A stretch of 64,000 bases of DNA from NCBI GenBank assembly GCA_964019695.1, contig OZ026515.1, forward strand, positions 131,276,849 to 131,340,848, in the 5' to 3' direction. A program made the translations under genes and the position numbers. The notes beneath the pieces are model-generated. The model had not been told where the DNA came from, made no database searches, and saw only the letters and a list, made by a program, of their open reading frames with translations. Of this stretch, positions 44,442 through 54,518 are shown piece after piece; position 1 is the first letter of the stretch; the number at the start of each line of letters is the position of its first letter. The stretch is from Loripinus fragilis. Taxonomy: Eukaryota; Mollusca; Bivalvia; Lucinida; Lucinidae.

Positions 44442-45923
44442 ATGTCGGTCATGATGTGTAATCTGACAGTCAATTTTACAGATAAACAATACTCGAACCT
44501 ATCGCCTCACAGACTCAATGTCGACCTGTTAGTGAGCTTACTTCCGGTGACAATTTTCATTGGTATAGAGGTGGTTTGCGGATTGATAGGAAATATTTTG
44601 ATACTGTGCGTATATTCCAAACTCTACTTACATTGTAACTTCCGGTACTTTGTGCTGAGTTTGGCCATATATGACTTAACAAGTTGTTTGACAACATTGC
44701 CAGGAGAAATGTATTCTGAATTTAACTGGTATGATTATAAATATGGCTGGTATTGTAAATTCAAGTCTTTTTTCAACGTGTTTACTGTTTGGGGTTCGGC
44801 GTTTACTTTATTGCTGCTTGGATATGATCGCTATAGAAAAATATGTCGACCTCTTGACCGACAGATACGCCCTTCGTTGGCTCGCAAGTTTTGTGTGTGT
44901 GGCGTGATCTTATCGACGGTTGTGTCAGTGCCAGCATTAATTCTGTGGGGTATACAACAATACCCATATATTGAAGGAACTGAATGTATAATAGTTTCAA
45001 TCTGCGAGAAGTCGGGGAGTTATGCTGATGACGCTTATCCATTCATATATATAACGAGTGTTTATGTTCTACCTGTTGGAATTATGATCATAGCTATTTC
45101 TGTGTGGAATGTGCGCATAGGCAGAAAGTTATATTGCAAAGGACACTCAACTGCGACTGCAAATTCCTCGGACACAAGGGCTCGTGCAATTATACGGAAC
45201 ACCTCTGATTCTAGCGATATATCTCGGCTTAGTGTTCATGTCGGCATTTTGAAAATGTTATGTTTTCGATCTTCAATTCGTATGGAAAGTAACGAACGCA
45301 ACACTCGGCAGGTAAGGCGCAACAGTGCCACATCAGTGACGTCATTCTCATTAGCGGATGTTCCAAGGAGGGATAAATTTTATATTACTCCAGACTTTGG
45401 TGAGGATCATTTAGGAATGACGAACACTGATCTAAATTCAATACCTTATGACGGATCTGTAAGGCCATACTCATCTTCGCAAGCCAAGGGTACTAACTCC
45501 ACTTCGTTCCTCAGGAACGAAGTGGAGTTAGTACCCTTGGCTTGCGAAAATGGGCCATACTTAAACAGTAGCTGTACTACCGGTAGTGTCTCGGTGATGG
45601 AAAGACTAGTTCCGAATGGCTGCATGGTGGGCGGGGCGTCAAGGGTTATTCGCCGGAAGAGAAAAACTTTCATAATGTTAATCCTTACATCTGTATTTAT
45701 CATAACACTGCTTGTATATATCATCTTAGTGTCATTGGTAGCTGGAAAACAAGGGATTCTTAGGAAACTTTCAAACACAGAAATAACGGTGTTCTTTTTC
45801 TTCCTGCGGATTAATTTTGTGAACTGCGTTATCAATCCAATAGTTTATGGAATTATGGATCCTCGATTTAGAGCAGGAATGAAGGTACTTCTCTGCTCAT
45901 GTAAGTTTCGTTTCAAACATTGA
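44442..45923 (+). CDS. Class A (rhodopsin-like) GPCR, intronless, orphan
   Basis: A single open frame of 493 codons encodes a seven-helix receptor of the plasma membrane expected to signal through heterotrimeric G proteins. The N-terminus has two N-glycosylation sequons (N7-L-T, N11-F-T). Predicted helices by hydrophobicity are about 33-58, 69-88, 105-128, 149-170, 200-224, 409-433 and 447-472. Class A marks seen: GN at 50-51, LAIYD with D78, C105 at the start of helix 3, DRY at 129-131, P211 in helix 5, NPIVY at 465-469 and Cys485/487 as possible palmitoylation sites. Helix 6 lacks the usual CWxP and has no proline. The third intracellular loop is long (about 225-408), Ser/Thr-rich, and contains the region of the DNA palindrome. 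An in-frame stop at 44427 precedes the first Met; Met4 or Met5 are alternatives. The ligand is not assignable. Many invertebrates have expanded intronless receptors of this kind. Confidence 0.93.
   Translation: MSVMMCNLTVNFTDKQYSNLSPHRLNVDLLVSLLPVTIFIGIEVVCGLIGNILILCVYSKLYLHCNFRYFVLSLAIYDLTSCLTTLPGEMYSEFNWYDYKYGWYCKFKSFFNVFTVWGSAFTLLLLGYDRYRKICRPLDRQIRPSLARKFCVCGVILSTVVSVPALILWGIQQYPYIEGTECIIVSICEKSGSYADDAYPFIYITSVYVLPVGIMIIAISVWNVRIGRKLYCKGHSTATANSSDTRARAIIRNTSDSSDISRLSVHVGILKMLCFRSSIRMESNERNTRQVRRNSATSVTSFSLADVPRRDKFYITPDFGEDHLGMTNTDLNSIPYDGSVRPYSSSQAKGTNSTSFLRNEVELVPLACENGPYLNSSCTTGSVSVMERLVPNGCMVGGASRVIRRKRKTFIMLILTSVFIITLLVYIILVSLVAGKQGILRKLSNTEITVFFFFLRINFVNCVINPIVYGIMDPRFRAGMKVLLCSCKFRFKH
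45476..45548. repeat. Perfect 73-bp palindrome inside the receptor coding sequence
   Basis: Left arm 45476-45511 and right arm 45513-45548 are exact complements over 36 bp, with a single C at 45512. It encodes residues about 345-369 of the third intracellular loop. Because of symmetry and phase, the antisense strand in the matching frame encodes the same peptide core (AKGTNSTSFLRNEVELVP plus LACE). No other copy was seen in the window. Confidence 0.98.
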
Positions 45924-45925
45924 AG

Positions 45926-45931
45926 AATAAA
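45926..45931 (+). promoter_or_regulatory. Possible polyadenylation hexamer
   Basis: AATAAA begins three bases after the TGA stop of the receptor. It is very close to the stop, so the true 3' end may be set by a later signal. It is listed only as a candidate. Confidence 0.25.
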
Positions 45932-46739
45932 CAGAAGTAGGCTTTGAGATGATGATACCAGACATATACTATACTGAACCACACTTCTAACGCAAAATCA
46001 AACTGAACCTTAAATATTACATATATTGGTTCACCCATTGTAACGCAATTTTATCAAAAATTAAAACACTTATTTATGAAAATGAAAGTAGAACTTCATC
46101 AGTCAATCATTCCCTTTTATACATAACCTGATTGGGTGAATGTCTGCCATAATCCCTGAACGGTACAATAATTTCGGCAAGACCTCGTATATATAACTTA
46201 AAGTTACATTCCTGAAACATTTTGCGTTGGAAGTGTGGGACAGTATATAACAAAACATTTACCTTCGTAGTCAAATAAAGTCGCCTGCAGTATCGCCTGC
46301 TGTCACAGTATACTTTGGAAGCCAAAATTGCAAAAGTGTGGACCCAGAGCAGGTCCCATGGTTATTAAAATGTTCATGCTCAACTCAACTCAAATGCTCA
46401 AGTCAACTCACATTCACCAGATCCTATCTGACTCATGGTAACGAGGCTGGGATGAACCCATAAAATCTTGTTCATGCAGGGATGAACTTGTCTGTTGAAG
46501 ACTGCATTAGGCATTTGCTAGATTCTTAATAGAAAAATATAGTTTTATTTATATGTCCCGTCTTATATGGAGGATCACATGGTAGAATAGCAGACAGGCT
46601 AAATATGTTTATCCTCTGAAAACATTGTTAATAAATAAATAAAAACCGAGAATAAAACATCAATTCCTCATAAAACTTGAAATGATGTTAAATGAATCAT
46701 ATATATTTTACCTTGCTTTAAAAATCTCAGATGTTGTAT
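45932..46739. other. Downstream flank of the receptor gene, nothing recognised
   Basis: AT-rich sequence. GTTCATGCTCAACTCAACTC near 46370 echoes the ends of the inverted-repeat element that follows at 46740. Confidence 0.45.
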
Positions 46740-46855
46740 TTACTCTGCTAATAAATGTAAAAATGCCAACGATTGTTGGCATTTTAAATTTTGAGCAGGA
46801 TAAATTTCATGCGCAGTTGAGTTGAGAATGAACATGGTCATATAACCTCGAGGCC
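46740..46855. repeat. Relative of the 12677-12899 element
   Basis: A central palindrome (AAAATGCCAACGATTGTTGGCATTTT, given as AAAATGCCAAC and GTTGGCATTTT) is followed by TTGAGCAGGATAAATTTCAT, GCGCAGTTGAGTTGAG and ATAACCTCGAGG. This is the right half of the element seen at 12677. Confidence 0.65.
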
Positions 46856-47264
46856 TGAGAATGAGTTTAATGCCGGTTAACTGTTTACCTGTAGCTTGTA
46901 AACCAGTGTTGTGCAGCATACGAAATCAGCAGATGAGATATTTGGGGTTTTCAGCTCTGGCTGTAAAAGTTTTGAAACAGCGAAATGTTATTTTAAAGAA
47001 AAGAAAATATATGACCCACTTTGTGACAAACGAAATAACATGTGCACCAAGGGACGACTCAGGTCAGCCAGGACATCCTCCTAAACTGATTCCGATTTTC
47101 TTTGTCCACATGAAGATCCATTATAGTTTACTCCGCCCCTTCCTGTGCTTCACAATCAATCAGTTTGCACAGAAATTTAAATGTTTGGCCAACTTAAACA
47201 GATATTTTGTCCATATTTGTTATATTTACTAGCCTGAATGCGCAGTCGATGGACGCCATCGCAA
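46856..47264. other. No gene recognised
   Basis: A 123-codon frame at 46861-47232 has no recognisable motif, and I treat it as chance. Confidence 0.4.
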
Positions 47265-47640
47265 ATATCCACGCTAAAGTTTTTGACCCACCCCTGGCCC
47301 ATAATCCTGGCAACAAATTTTGTTCAATATTTTATTGTGAGAACAAACAAAGTTTGGTATAAAAAAACTGACATGGTAACCAAAATTTAATGATATTTGA
47401 CCTTTTGACCTCACCCCAAGGTCACCAGTTTGAACCTAGGACGAAAATTATACTTGCATTTTGTTCTGCTTGTCATCCCCGCCGATTTGATATGCCACAT
47501 GACTACGTTTGGAAATAATATTTTTGACCCCCTGGGCACGCCAGTGCCCCAAAGTATGACCCCCCCCCCTGGTGCATGACCAAGATGACAGAATGAAAAT
47601 CCTGACTGATATGTTTTGTATCATTCATTTGTGAGAACAC
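47265..47640 (+). repeat. Long noncoding repeat, copy related to 49080-49720
   Basis: GACCTCACCCCAAGGTCACC, GATATGCCACATGACTACGT, CCCCCTGGGCACGCCAGTGC and TCCTGACTGATATGTTTTGT parallel the second copy 1.8 kb downstream in the same orientation. Confidence 0.75.
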
Positions 47641-47724
47641 ACGCAAAGGTTGGTATAAAAATCTTTATAATTGACATGGTAACCGAAAGGATCATTGACG
47701 ATAATTTTGTCGTCTGCCAATAGC

Positions 47725-47800
47725 CTTTTGCAAACAGTTTGAACCCAGATGAAGACCAACAGAATGTCGGTCTTGATCTGGATCCAAACTGTTTGACACT
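47725..47800. repeat. Hairpin related to family B
   Basis: GCAAACAGTTTGAACCCAGA is complementary to TCTGGATCCAAACTGTTTG, with arms of about 30 bp. The surrounding family B landmarks are missing. Confidence 0.75.
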
Positions 47801-48608
47801 CCGATGGTGGTCCTGGGTGGTTTATTTGTAAAAACGTAATTTTGAAGAAAGTCAGCAGACGAAAAAAAAACATGAACAATTCCCTAGCATGCAAATAGAT
47901 AAGTACAGGACGTTTGCAAAAGAATGTGTCATTTATTAAGGAGACTTAGTCTGCAACTATGAACATTTTTTCGAAAAAAATCTATTTTCTTTTTAAATCA
48001 TTTGTAAAAGTAGAATTAAGGTATGTTTTCACAATAAATCTGTTCACCATAGCTTAAAACTGCATGGAAAAGTGAATTATCTTATAAAAACAGGTGTTTT
48101 TTCTCTTGTTGGGAATTATTTGCGTCCCTCCAATAATGAAAGACAGTTAATATTTAGCATAAATGTTGTTGTTTTGATACTGATAATTTGTTAAGATTTA
48201 CGAAATTGGTCAAATATATACCTGAATTTTTTTTTTGCTGTGTTCTTGAAAAATAGAAACAATATTTCTAAAATTATAAGATCAAAAGATACAGACTATG
48301 CAGCTTTAATTAACAGTGAGATTTTTATTCTAATGGAAAAAATGCATAAAACCTTGCTAATTCTACTTTTAATCTTTAAGTACTTTATATTAAACTAGCA
48401 CAGAATACAAAGCAATTTATGAGGTTGATTCTAGAGAACTCCATTACTGCCATTAATTTCTTATTTGGTAGAAAAGGCATTTTATGAGCTAAGGCCCTGG
48501 GTTTTTGGGCTGCTGAACACCCCCCCCCCCGCGCCGCTTCCATACAATGTGTAAAATATGGTAACAAATATACATGCAAAAGCTTTTGCTGGCACACGGG
48601 GGGATACC
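47801..48608. other. No gene recognised
   Basis: AT-rich, with a poly-C run at 48520-48530. Nothing else was identified. Confidence 0.45.
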
Positions 48609-48935
48609 GGGCCGCGTAGCGCAGTCGGTAACGTGTCTGGCAACAGATGCGAGTCTGACTGCAGATCCAGGGGTCGCGAGTTCGATCCCGGCCCTGACTC
48701 ATACTTTCGTGGAGATTGATCATAAAATATTTTCTACGGTCATTCTCCTCCCTTCCGCTGAAACATTCAAGAAGGGTTGTTGTCAGTTACAAGCGAAAGT
48801 ATGTGCACGAAGTACTGGTTAACTGCTTGTTCAAGCTTGCCCAGGAAAAAGTGTGGTTAGGTGAACTGACCGTCCCGCCATGACCATAGCTGTTGACTTT
48901 GGACAACAAAACAAACAAACAAACAAACACGGGGG
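48609..48935 (+). mobile_element. tRNA-derived SINE
   Basis: The head has an A box TAGCGCAGTCGG (48618-48629) and a B box GAGTTCGATCCC (48679-48690). GGGCCG at the start is complementary to CGGCCC after the B box. The body includes AAGGGTTGTTGTCAGTTACA and ACCGTCCCGCCATGACCATA. It ends in an (AAAC)n tail, followed by a poly-G run. Head, body and simple-repeat tail together define a SINE. The T stem has mismatches, so a functional tRNA is unlikely. Confidence 0.8.
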
Positions 48936-49079
48936 GGGGGGGATACTATGTTAAAAAAATGTTTTCGGATTTCTATTTGTTTTAATGTAAAACTGATTGT
49001 TCTACCCAAAATTGTACATATTTGAAGAATTTAATATCGAAAACGGATTTCACAGTCATATGGTACTCGGGTCAGGCTA

Positions 49080-49720
49080 GCTTCAAGGTGATGAAAGGGA
49101 CGATTGGCAAACTTTTATTTTTACTGAAAACCATAGGCATTTACCCATAGCAAGTGTCAATGATCCTTTAATGATATTTGGCCGTTTGACCTCATCCCAA
49201 GGTCATCATTTTGACCATAGGACGAAACTTTTACTTGCATTCTGTTCTGCTCGTCATCCCTGTCGATTTGATATGCCACTTGACCACGTTTGAATTTTTT
49301 TGACCCCCCTGGGAACCCCCAGCGCCCCAAAGTCCGACCCCTTGGGCATGACCCAGGCGAAAGAATTAAAATCCCGTCTGATATGTTTAGTATCTTTCAT
49401 TTGTGAGAACAAACACAAAGTTTGATGTAAAAAAATCTTTGAAATTGACTTTGTAATTGAAATTAAATGATAGTTGACCTTTTGAATCCTCCTGAGGGCC
49501 CCAGGGGGCTGGGCAAAAAAAAATGCCGTTGCACACCACATTCATGTGAGTAACTCACACACCAAATTTGGTCGAATTTCATCCAATGGTTTAGGAGGAG
49601 ATAGCATAACGGACGGACGGACAGACAGACAGATGGGCAGACAGACGGACGAAGGCGATTACAATATCCCATTCGTTTTGTTTTAAAGCGTAGGGATAAT
49701 TAAGTAAATCATTAAGTATA
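49080..49720 (+). repeat. Long noncoding repeat with GGAC/AGAC simple-repeat 3' part
   Basis: The 5' part parallels 47265-47640. The 3' part has CACCAAATTTGGTCGAATTT, CATCCAATGGTTTAGGAGGA, then GGACGGACGGACAGACAGAC and GGCGATTACAATATCCCATT, an ending I recognise from long bivalve repeats. Frames through the GACA run are artefacts. Confidence 0.75.
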
Positions 49721-49794
49721 TCCGTGAAATGGTCAGTGCGACCATTTCCAAGGGGGCAGCCAGGAAAAGGGAGGAGAAAAACCATAAGTAGGTC

Positions 49795-49888
49795 AAAGAT
49801 AATATATTACAATGATAAAGAAATTAAGTAGTTCACTCACTACGCTCTTTCCCACTTAATTCTTTTATTATTGTAATATATGATCTTT
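49795..49888. repeat. 94-bp hairpin
   Basis: AAAGATAATATATTACAATG and AAGAAATTAAGT pair with ACTTAATTCTTTTATTATTG and TAATATATGATCTTT. The arms are about 37 bp around a loop with CTCACTACGCTC. Confidence 0.85.
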
Positions 49889-50427
49889 AAAGGGGACAAC
49901 AACCCTAATAATAAGTATGAATTTTGATACAAGTATCATCAAAATCGGTTACAAAATGGGAAAGTAATAGGCATTTAAAGAATTCAATATGGCCAACATT
50001 TAACCGCAATTTTTAATAATTAGTTTTCAGAATTTTTTCAACTGCCTAGTTTTTAGCTATCAATACTATCATATCATCTGTGTTTCAGCAGATGTGCAAC
50101 TTTATACACAAGGAAAATGTTTCATTAAAGATTAATGCAAATAAATCATTGGTTTGTCATTTATTTTGATTATGCATATTTAATTAGGCTTTGTGACGTC
50201 ACTAAGCCTACAATGTGGCCACACTTCCATTACAGTCCATTTGCAAATATTTAAAAGCCCACAACTTCCACATTTTCAACCGATTTAGATGAATCTGGTA
50301 TCAAAATTCATGGTTTCTTAAGATCTTTCGTATTAAATATGGTAATCATCAGGGTTGACGGCCCCTTTAACCTATACATAAAACTTCCAGGCAATGGGAA
50401 CACCTGTATAGTTTTCATGCTAAACAT
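49889..50427. other. No gene recognised
   Basis: The text AAAGGGGACAACAACCCTAA to GGTTGACGGCCCCTTTAA (49890-50368) has loosely inverted ends (AAAGGGGAC.. and ..GGCCCCTTT), which may mark an old element of about 480 bp. There is no coding signature. Confidence 0.4.
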
Positions 50428-50605
50428 TGGCGGACCCAGAATATTTAGTCGGGGTTGGGGGTCGTGACAACCTTTTTTTCTTATCCCCCAACGTATTTCA
50501 CAGAGGACCGAACGAAACTCCCTCGGGAAGTAATTGGGCCTTATAGTCACTTGCACTTGTGATTTTCCTGGGAGGGGGTCAGGACGCCCTCTAGATCCGT
50601 CCATG
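50428..50605. mobile_element. GGATCCGCGCATG TIR family, short degraded copy
   Basis: TTGGCGGACCCAGA at the left and CCCTCTAGATCCGTCCATG at the right are mutated forms of the family ends. The interior has GGGGTTGGGGGTCG and TGATTTTCCTGGGAGGGGGT. Confidence 0.65.
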
Positions 50606-50931
50606 TAAAATGCCTTGGTAGAACAGTTACCCATTTAAACCCAAGTGATCGGTAGGACGAGCCCGTTTCAAATAAACTCAGAACCAAAATAAGGGAACGC
50701 TTGTATTTCTCCAGGAACTTGGTGTTGCACTTTAGGAGGAATGACAGCAGATTCAGCGAGCAGAGATACATCATATCATCTTCAGTCTGACCGTAAGGTG
50801 TTGTGCATGGAGGATACAACCGATATTGACTTGGACTCCATCTTTATGATGTGTTTTAGGTGAAAAAATAAAATACAAGGGTTCCCTTATTTTGGCTCTG
50901 CGTATATTAGAGGTGTTGGTGGTATTTTTTT
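50606..50931. other. No gene recognised
   Basis: AACCAAAATAAGGGAACGCT (about 50682) and AGGGTTCCCTTATTTTGGCT (about 50878) are inverted copies, which may mark the ends of a small element of about 215 bp. The rest is unassigned. Confidence 0.45.
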
Positions 50932-51090
50932 TAGTTATACCACCTTTACCAACTTTAGCATGAAATATCACTTGATGTGCAAGGTCTACACTGATGTAGG
51001 TGGTATAAAATAGTTATACCATGTTTGTCCACCTGTACGTAAGATAATTATCTCCACGTACAGGCGGACAACCCATGGTATAACTATTAC
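50932..51090. mobile_element. Palindromic element P, copy 1
   Basis: TAGTTATACCACCTTTACCA and a CACTTGATGTGCAAGGTCTA block lead into a hairpin of GTTATACCATG, GTCCACCTGTACGTAAG and its complement CTTACGTACAGG-type sequence on the other side. The same content in inverse orientation is at 61241-61418. The tip here is shortened (TAAGATAATTATCTCCACG), missing about 28 bp present in the other copy. Confidence 0.8.
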
Positions 51091-51114
51091 TTATTTCTTC
51101 TTCAAATTTTGATA

Positions 51115-51270
51115 GACCATTCTGTAAGAAAACAGTGAAGACCCAGATCAGACACTGAACTATGTGGGTTTGCACTGTTTGCCTATGTGGTATACAATAA
51201 CATAAAAAAGGATGCTATGATTACATGGGTTTATATTGGGACCTTTCAATTACTGACAGAAGAAAGTGGT
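51115..51270 (+). repeat. Dispersed repeat family B, partial copy
   Basis: AAACAGTGAAGACCCAGATC pairs with GATGTGGGTTTGCACTGTTTG-type text (51157-51180), followed by ATGGGTTTATATTGGGACCT and ACTGACAGAAGAAAG. Later landmarks are missing. Confidence 0.6.
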
Positions 51271-51369
51271 GGGGCCATGAAACGAAAGGGTCGGGGTAGA
51301 CAGATTGTTTTGCTTAGTTTATCACAAGTTTAGATAAACATTTTTTTCAACGTACAATTGTAAATATTT

Positions 51370-51510
51370 TATTAACCATCATTTTAACATATGTTTTGGT
51401 TACTCAAAAGAACCGTTTCATTGAGATGGATTTTTTTAATATCCACAACATATGTTTTGGTTGAGAAATAAGAAAATAATTTTTGCTACGCACTCTTAAC
51501 TTAAGGTCTT
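51370..51510. repeat. Hairpin repeat family H, copy 2
   Basis: TTTAACATATGTTTTGGTTA, CTCAAAAGAACCGTTTCATT and CACAACATATGTTTTGGTTG, then GAGAAATAAGAAAATAATTT, match family H in order. The right side of the palindrome has mutations. Confidence 0.75.
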
Positions 51511-51784
51511 TTTTATGTTTGGTGATAAATGTTACTCGTTCATTCATCTTTGGTCTTGTATCTCTTCCTCTTGTTGTTTTAGGTTGATTTGTGATCTATC
51601 TTGTTCCTGTCAAAATTTGCTTGTTTGTTTATGTTTTCATTGAATAAATATATTTGTTACTAATACTTTTTTAACTTCTGTGGGGGTTAAACCCACGAAT
51701 GTCGAAGAAAACGAGTATAATGTTTTAGACTAGTGGAATTAATATTTTGCCGCATTTTAGTAGAGTCGAATCGAAGTCGGGCCT

Positions 51785-51915
51785 CTAAACTAGGGTGTAA
51801 ATTTTAATATATTTTTCTTATTTCTAAACCAAAATATATGTTGTGGAAATTCAAACGAACCGTCTCAATGAGAAGGATCTTTTGAGCACCCAAAAAAAAT
51901 GCTAAAAACAATCAC
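51785..51915 (-). repeat. Hairpin repeat family H, inverse copy
   Basis: ATTTCTAAACCAAAATATAT, GTTGTGGAAATTCAAACGAA and CCGTCTCAATGAGAAGGATC run in the inverse order of 51370-51510, about 300 bp away. The pair is therefore in opposite orientation. Confidence 0.7.
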
Positions 51916-51964
51916 AATTTTAAGCTAAACAATTATTTAGGGTTGATCTGCGGTTCTGCGTACA

Positions 51965-52115
51965 AAAAGTAAATGAGTATGATCAGGAAATACCACAATC
52001 ACACACTGCAGACCAACCCACAGCACCGTAAGGAAGAGCCACAGAACACTAACAACCACAAGACATCAGGAAGACAATTAAAGCAAAGCGACCAGCTCTC
52101 TCTCTCTCTCTTCCC
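51965..52115 (+). repeat. Dispersed repeat family A, copy with CT run
   Basis: ATGAGTATGATCAGGAAATA, CCACAATCACACACTGCAGA, GGAAGAGCCACAGAACACTA, AATTAAAGCAAAGCGACCAG and a CT microsatellite are in family order. Confidence 0.8.
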
Positions 52116-52690
52116 CGTCAATATTTATTCTGAGTACAATAAAACTTTGGCCAGCACATGGACTTATTTTTACTTATTAAATGGGCGACCTGCGCAAAGG
52201 TTTCCTGGCAGACAAGTCTGCAAATCCACACAGTCTCGACAGGGCATTCGCTGCTCATACATGTATGTACAAAGTATAGAAGAAGATTAAGGCCAAGACA
52301 AAATAGTAAACCTCTTAACCTACTATGTAAGCATGTAAGTTTATGCATGATAGTTGATAAGTGCAAAAATACCCTTTTAAATTCTTTATCGTTTCAATCT
52401 TTGTTTAGAATGCCAGGCGGAGGCCAGGTAGTCGTGGCTTCAATACCATATGGGCCTCGATGTGAGAAATGCTGCGAACAATAAAGGGACAGAGCAGCTT
52501 GCGCATCCGCGCAGTCTGATCAGCGCCTTTCTTATTCACTGTCTCAAAAGTAAAGTAACTAGGTCAGATATCTCTTTATTCTCAAATTAATTTTGGTGAG
52601 AGCCTCTGGCTATGAGTCATTCTAAAACGGGTACCTATCGCATGACTTTTAGCAAATATTCAAGAAATGCCACCAGACGTAGAGACAAAG
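52116..52690. other. No gene recognised
   Basis: Overlapping frames of about 100 codons on both strands lack motifs. GGGCATTCGCTGCTCATACA near 52234 resembles text near 42228 and 42787. Confidence 0.4.
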
Positions 52691-52826
52691 TACTGTTAAT
52701 TCCGAAGTTTTGCGAGGGTTTGATTTTCGCGAAATTTCGTGAAAATAAAATCCTCGCGAAATGGTGAAATCACTCTGTCGTTTACTGATATAGGTATATC
52801 ATGCCCTAGTCGCGATTTTTAGCGTC
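52691..52826. mobile_element. TACTGTAAATT TIR element, truncated copy
   Basis: TACTGTTAATTCCGAAGTTT, GCGAGGGTTTGATTTTCGCG, AAATCCTCGCGAAATGGTGA and GATATAGGTATATCATGCCC match the left 140 bp of 6860-7079. The right end is missing. Confidence 0.8.
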
Positions 52827-52892
52827 ACCAGCAATCCAAATTTTGTGTTGTTTACTCCAAACCATACACAATCAGTGTCGTAAATATACTTA

Positions 52893-53138
52893 TGCCCAGG
52901 TCACACATTCACGGATCACATCGCCGATTCTACTACGGATTATATCTCACGGATGACGCAGGAAATGCCAGTTTCCGTAGTCCGATACGGATGCACTACA
53001 TACGTATGATTAAGTACTACTACGTATGATTACGAATGTAATACGGAAAGCTACGGACTAATACGGATTGCCACGAATGATGCCGGATTGTATCCGTGGC
53101 TAATCCGGGGTCCAGTCCGTGAATGTGTGACCTGGGCA
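52893..53138. mobile_element. 246-bp TIR element with ACGGAT subterminal repeats
   Basis: The ends TGCCCAGGTCACACATTCAC and GTGAATGTGTGACCTGGGCA belong to an exact 23-bp inverted repeat. The interior is crowded with ACGGA and TACGTATGA motifs in both orientations. No transposase, and I could not establish the target duplication. No second copy in the window. Confidence 0.85.
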
Positions 53139-54431
53139 TTACATCTACTAAAATGTAGGCGTTACAAGCCATATAGGGTAAAGTCAGGTAACTTCGGTAA
53201 TCAGATAAATTCGGACAGCCATCTTTATGGTGGCCAATCACGTGGTCTGCCTGATTGGGTTCACGGACTTTACGAACCAGTAATCGGACATCACAGGTAA
53301 GGAAAATCGTTCATAACTTTCGTTATACTAAGTCGAATTTCAAAGGGGTAAAGTGCAAAAAACTCATATTTTTCTGCACAAGACTGTGTAAAAGCTGCTC
53401 CTGGATTCGCTGCAATTTTCCAGATTACTTCGAACAACTGAAGAAAAAAAACGGATAATTCTCCACGCTTGGGTACACGCCAAAGTCATAAAAAAAGTAG
53501 CAAAACACGTTTTGTGAATACAGTGAACGTTTTTCAAATGGCGTGGGCATGCTTTTTTGCCATATAGACAAGACTTTCAGTCAATTTTTTGGATCGAGCT
53601 TCTAGTTGAAATTGAAACACGATAGGGTGCACATATTGGAATGGTTCACACCTGGAACGAAAATTCTAAGTTGTAAATAATTTTAATTGTTTTATATACA
53701 GCACACTTTGTATATATGTTGTTACAGATTCATATATATTATGACAAACATGTACCATTTTGCTGACAACTTCTAATTTGCTTTTAATAGGCTAAAACAT
53801 TGATAATTAGCCTACCGATATAAACTGACTTAACCAATTTATGTTAAGGCAGAAATACAAAAGTCGACTGTTCGATCTTGTACATATTGATACAAAATCT
53901 CTGAAATACAATAAGATAAAGCTTGCTAGTGCCTATACCCATTCGATACAGTAAAAATTCATGTGTGCATATAAAAACTGGCCAGGGAATGCCACAATCG
54001 CATACAACAGAGCAACACATGGCACTTTTTAAATTACTCTTACATAGAATAAATTATGTGTAGTACATGAAAGCGAAATGTGGAGAGCAGACCCAAATTT
54101 TATCTGGGCCTAACAATTGACTATACATTTTCGTAAGGCAACTTTTTGTTACTTACGTTACCTTATTGATGTATGGCAGCAGGGACCTCTGACGGTGGTA
54201 ATGGGAGTCACAGTGTATCGTTGCCTATTATTTTGATAAAATATAAAGTAAATCAAATGCTTCCGTCTTCATATATATGCTCGTTGTTGGTCTCTTTTGT
54301 ATAATTTTGCATTTTATTTCCTATTTCCATGAATTTCCAGCTTTAATTTGGGGCTAAAATGGTCACCTTTTGTATTATACATAAAAGAAATAGAAAAAAT
54401 ATTTTTAAAACATCAACCCCCCCCCCCCCCC
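53139..54431. other. No gene recognised
   Basis: AT-rich sequence. A short family A fragment (GGCCAGGGAATGCCACAATC) lies near 53980. Otherwise nothing was identified. Confidence 0.45.
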
Positions 54432-54518
54432 CCCCCGAGTCCCAACTTATCCTTTTGAACGTAAGTGTGTTCTCATATTTAACATGATATTTGTGAAAAG
54501 CTAGTTGGGACTCGGGGG
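54432..54518. repeat. Stem-loop next to a poly-C run
   Basis: CCCCCGAGTCCCAACT and AGTTGGGACTCGGGGG are exact 16-bp complements separated by 55 bp. The left arm grows out of a run of about 18 C. Confidence 0.8.

Noticed and set aside
45446..45835. 129-codon antisense frame within the receptor gene
   Set aside because: It is the shadow of the receptor; the part identical to the receptor arises from the perfect palindrome.
46861..47232. 123-codon frame as a possible gene
   Set aside because: No signal peptide, domain or compositional evidence; it runs directly up to a noncoding repeat.
48609..48695. Functional tRNA gene
   Set aside because: A and B boxes are present, but T-stem pairs mismatch and a SINE body with an (AAAC)n tail follows.
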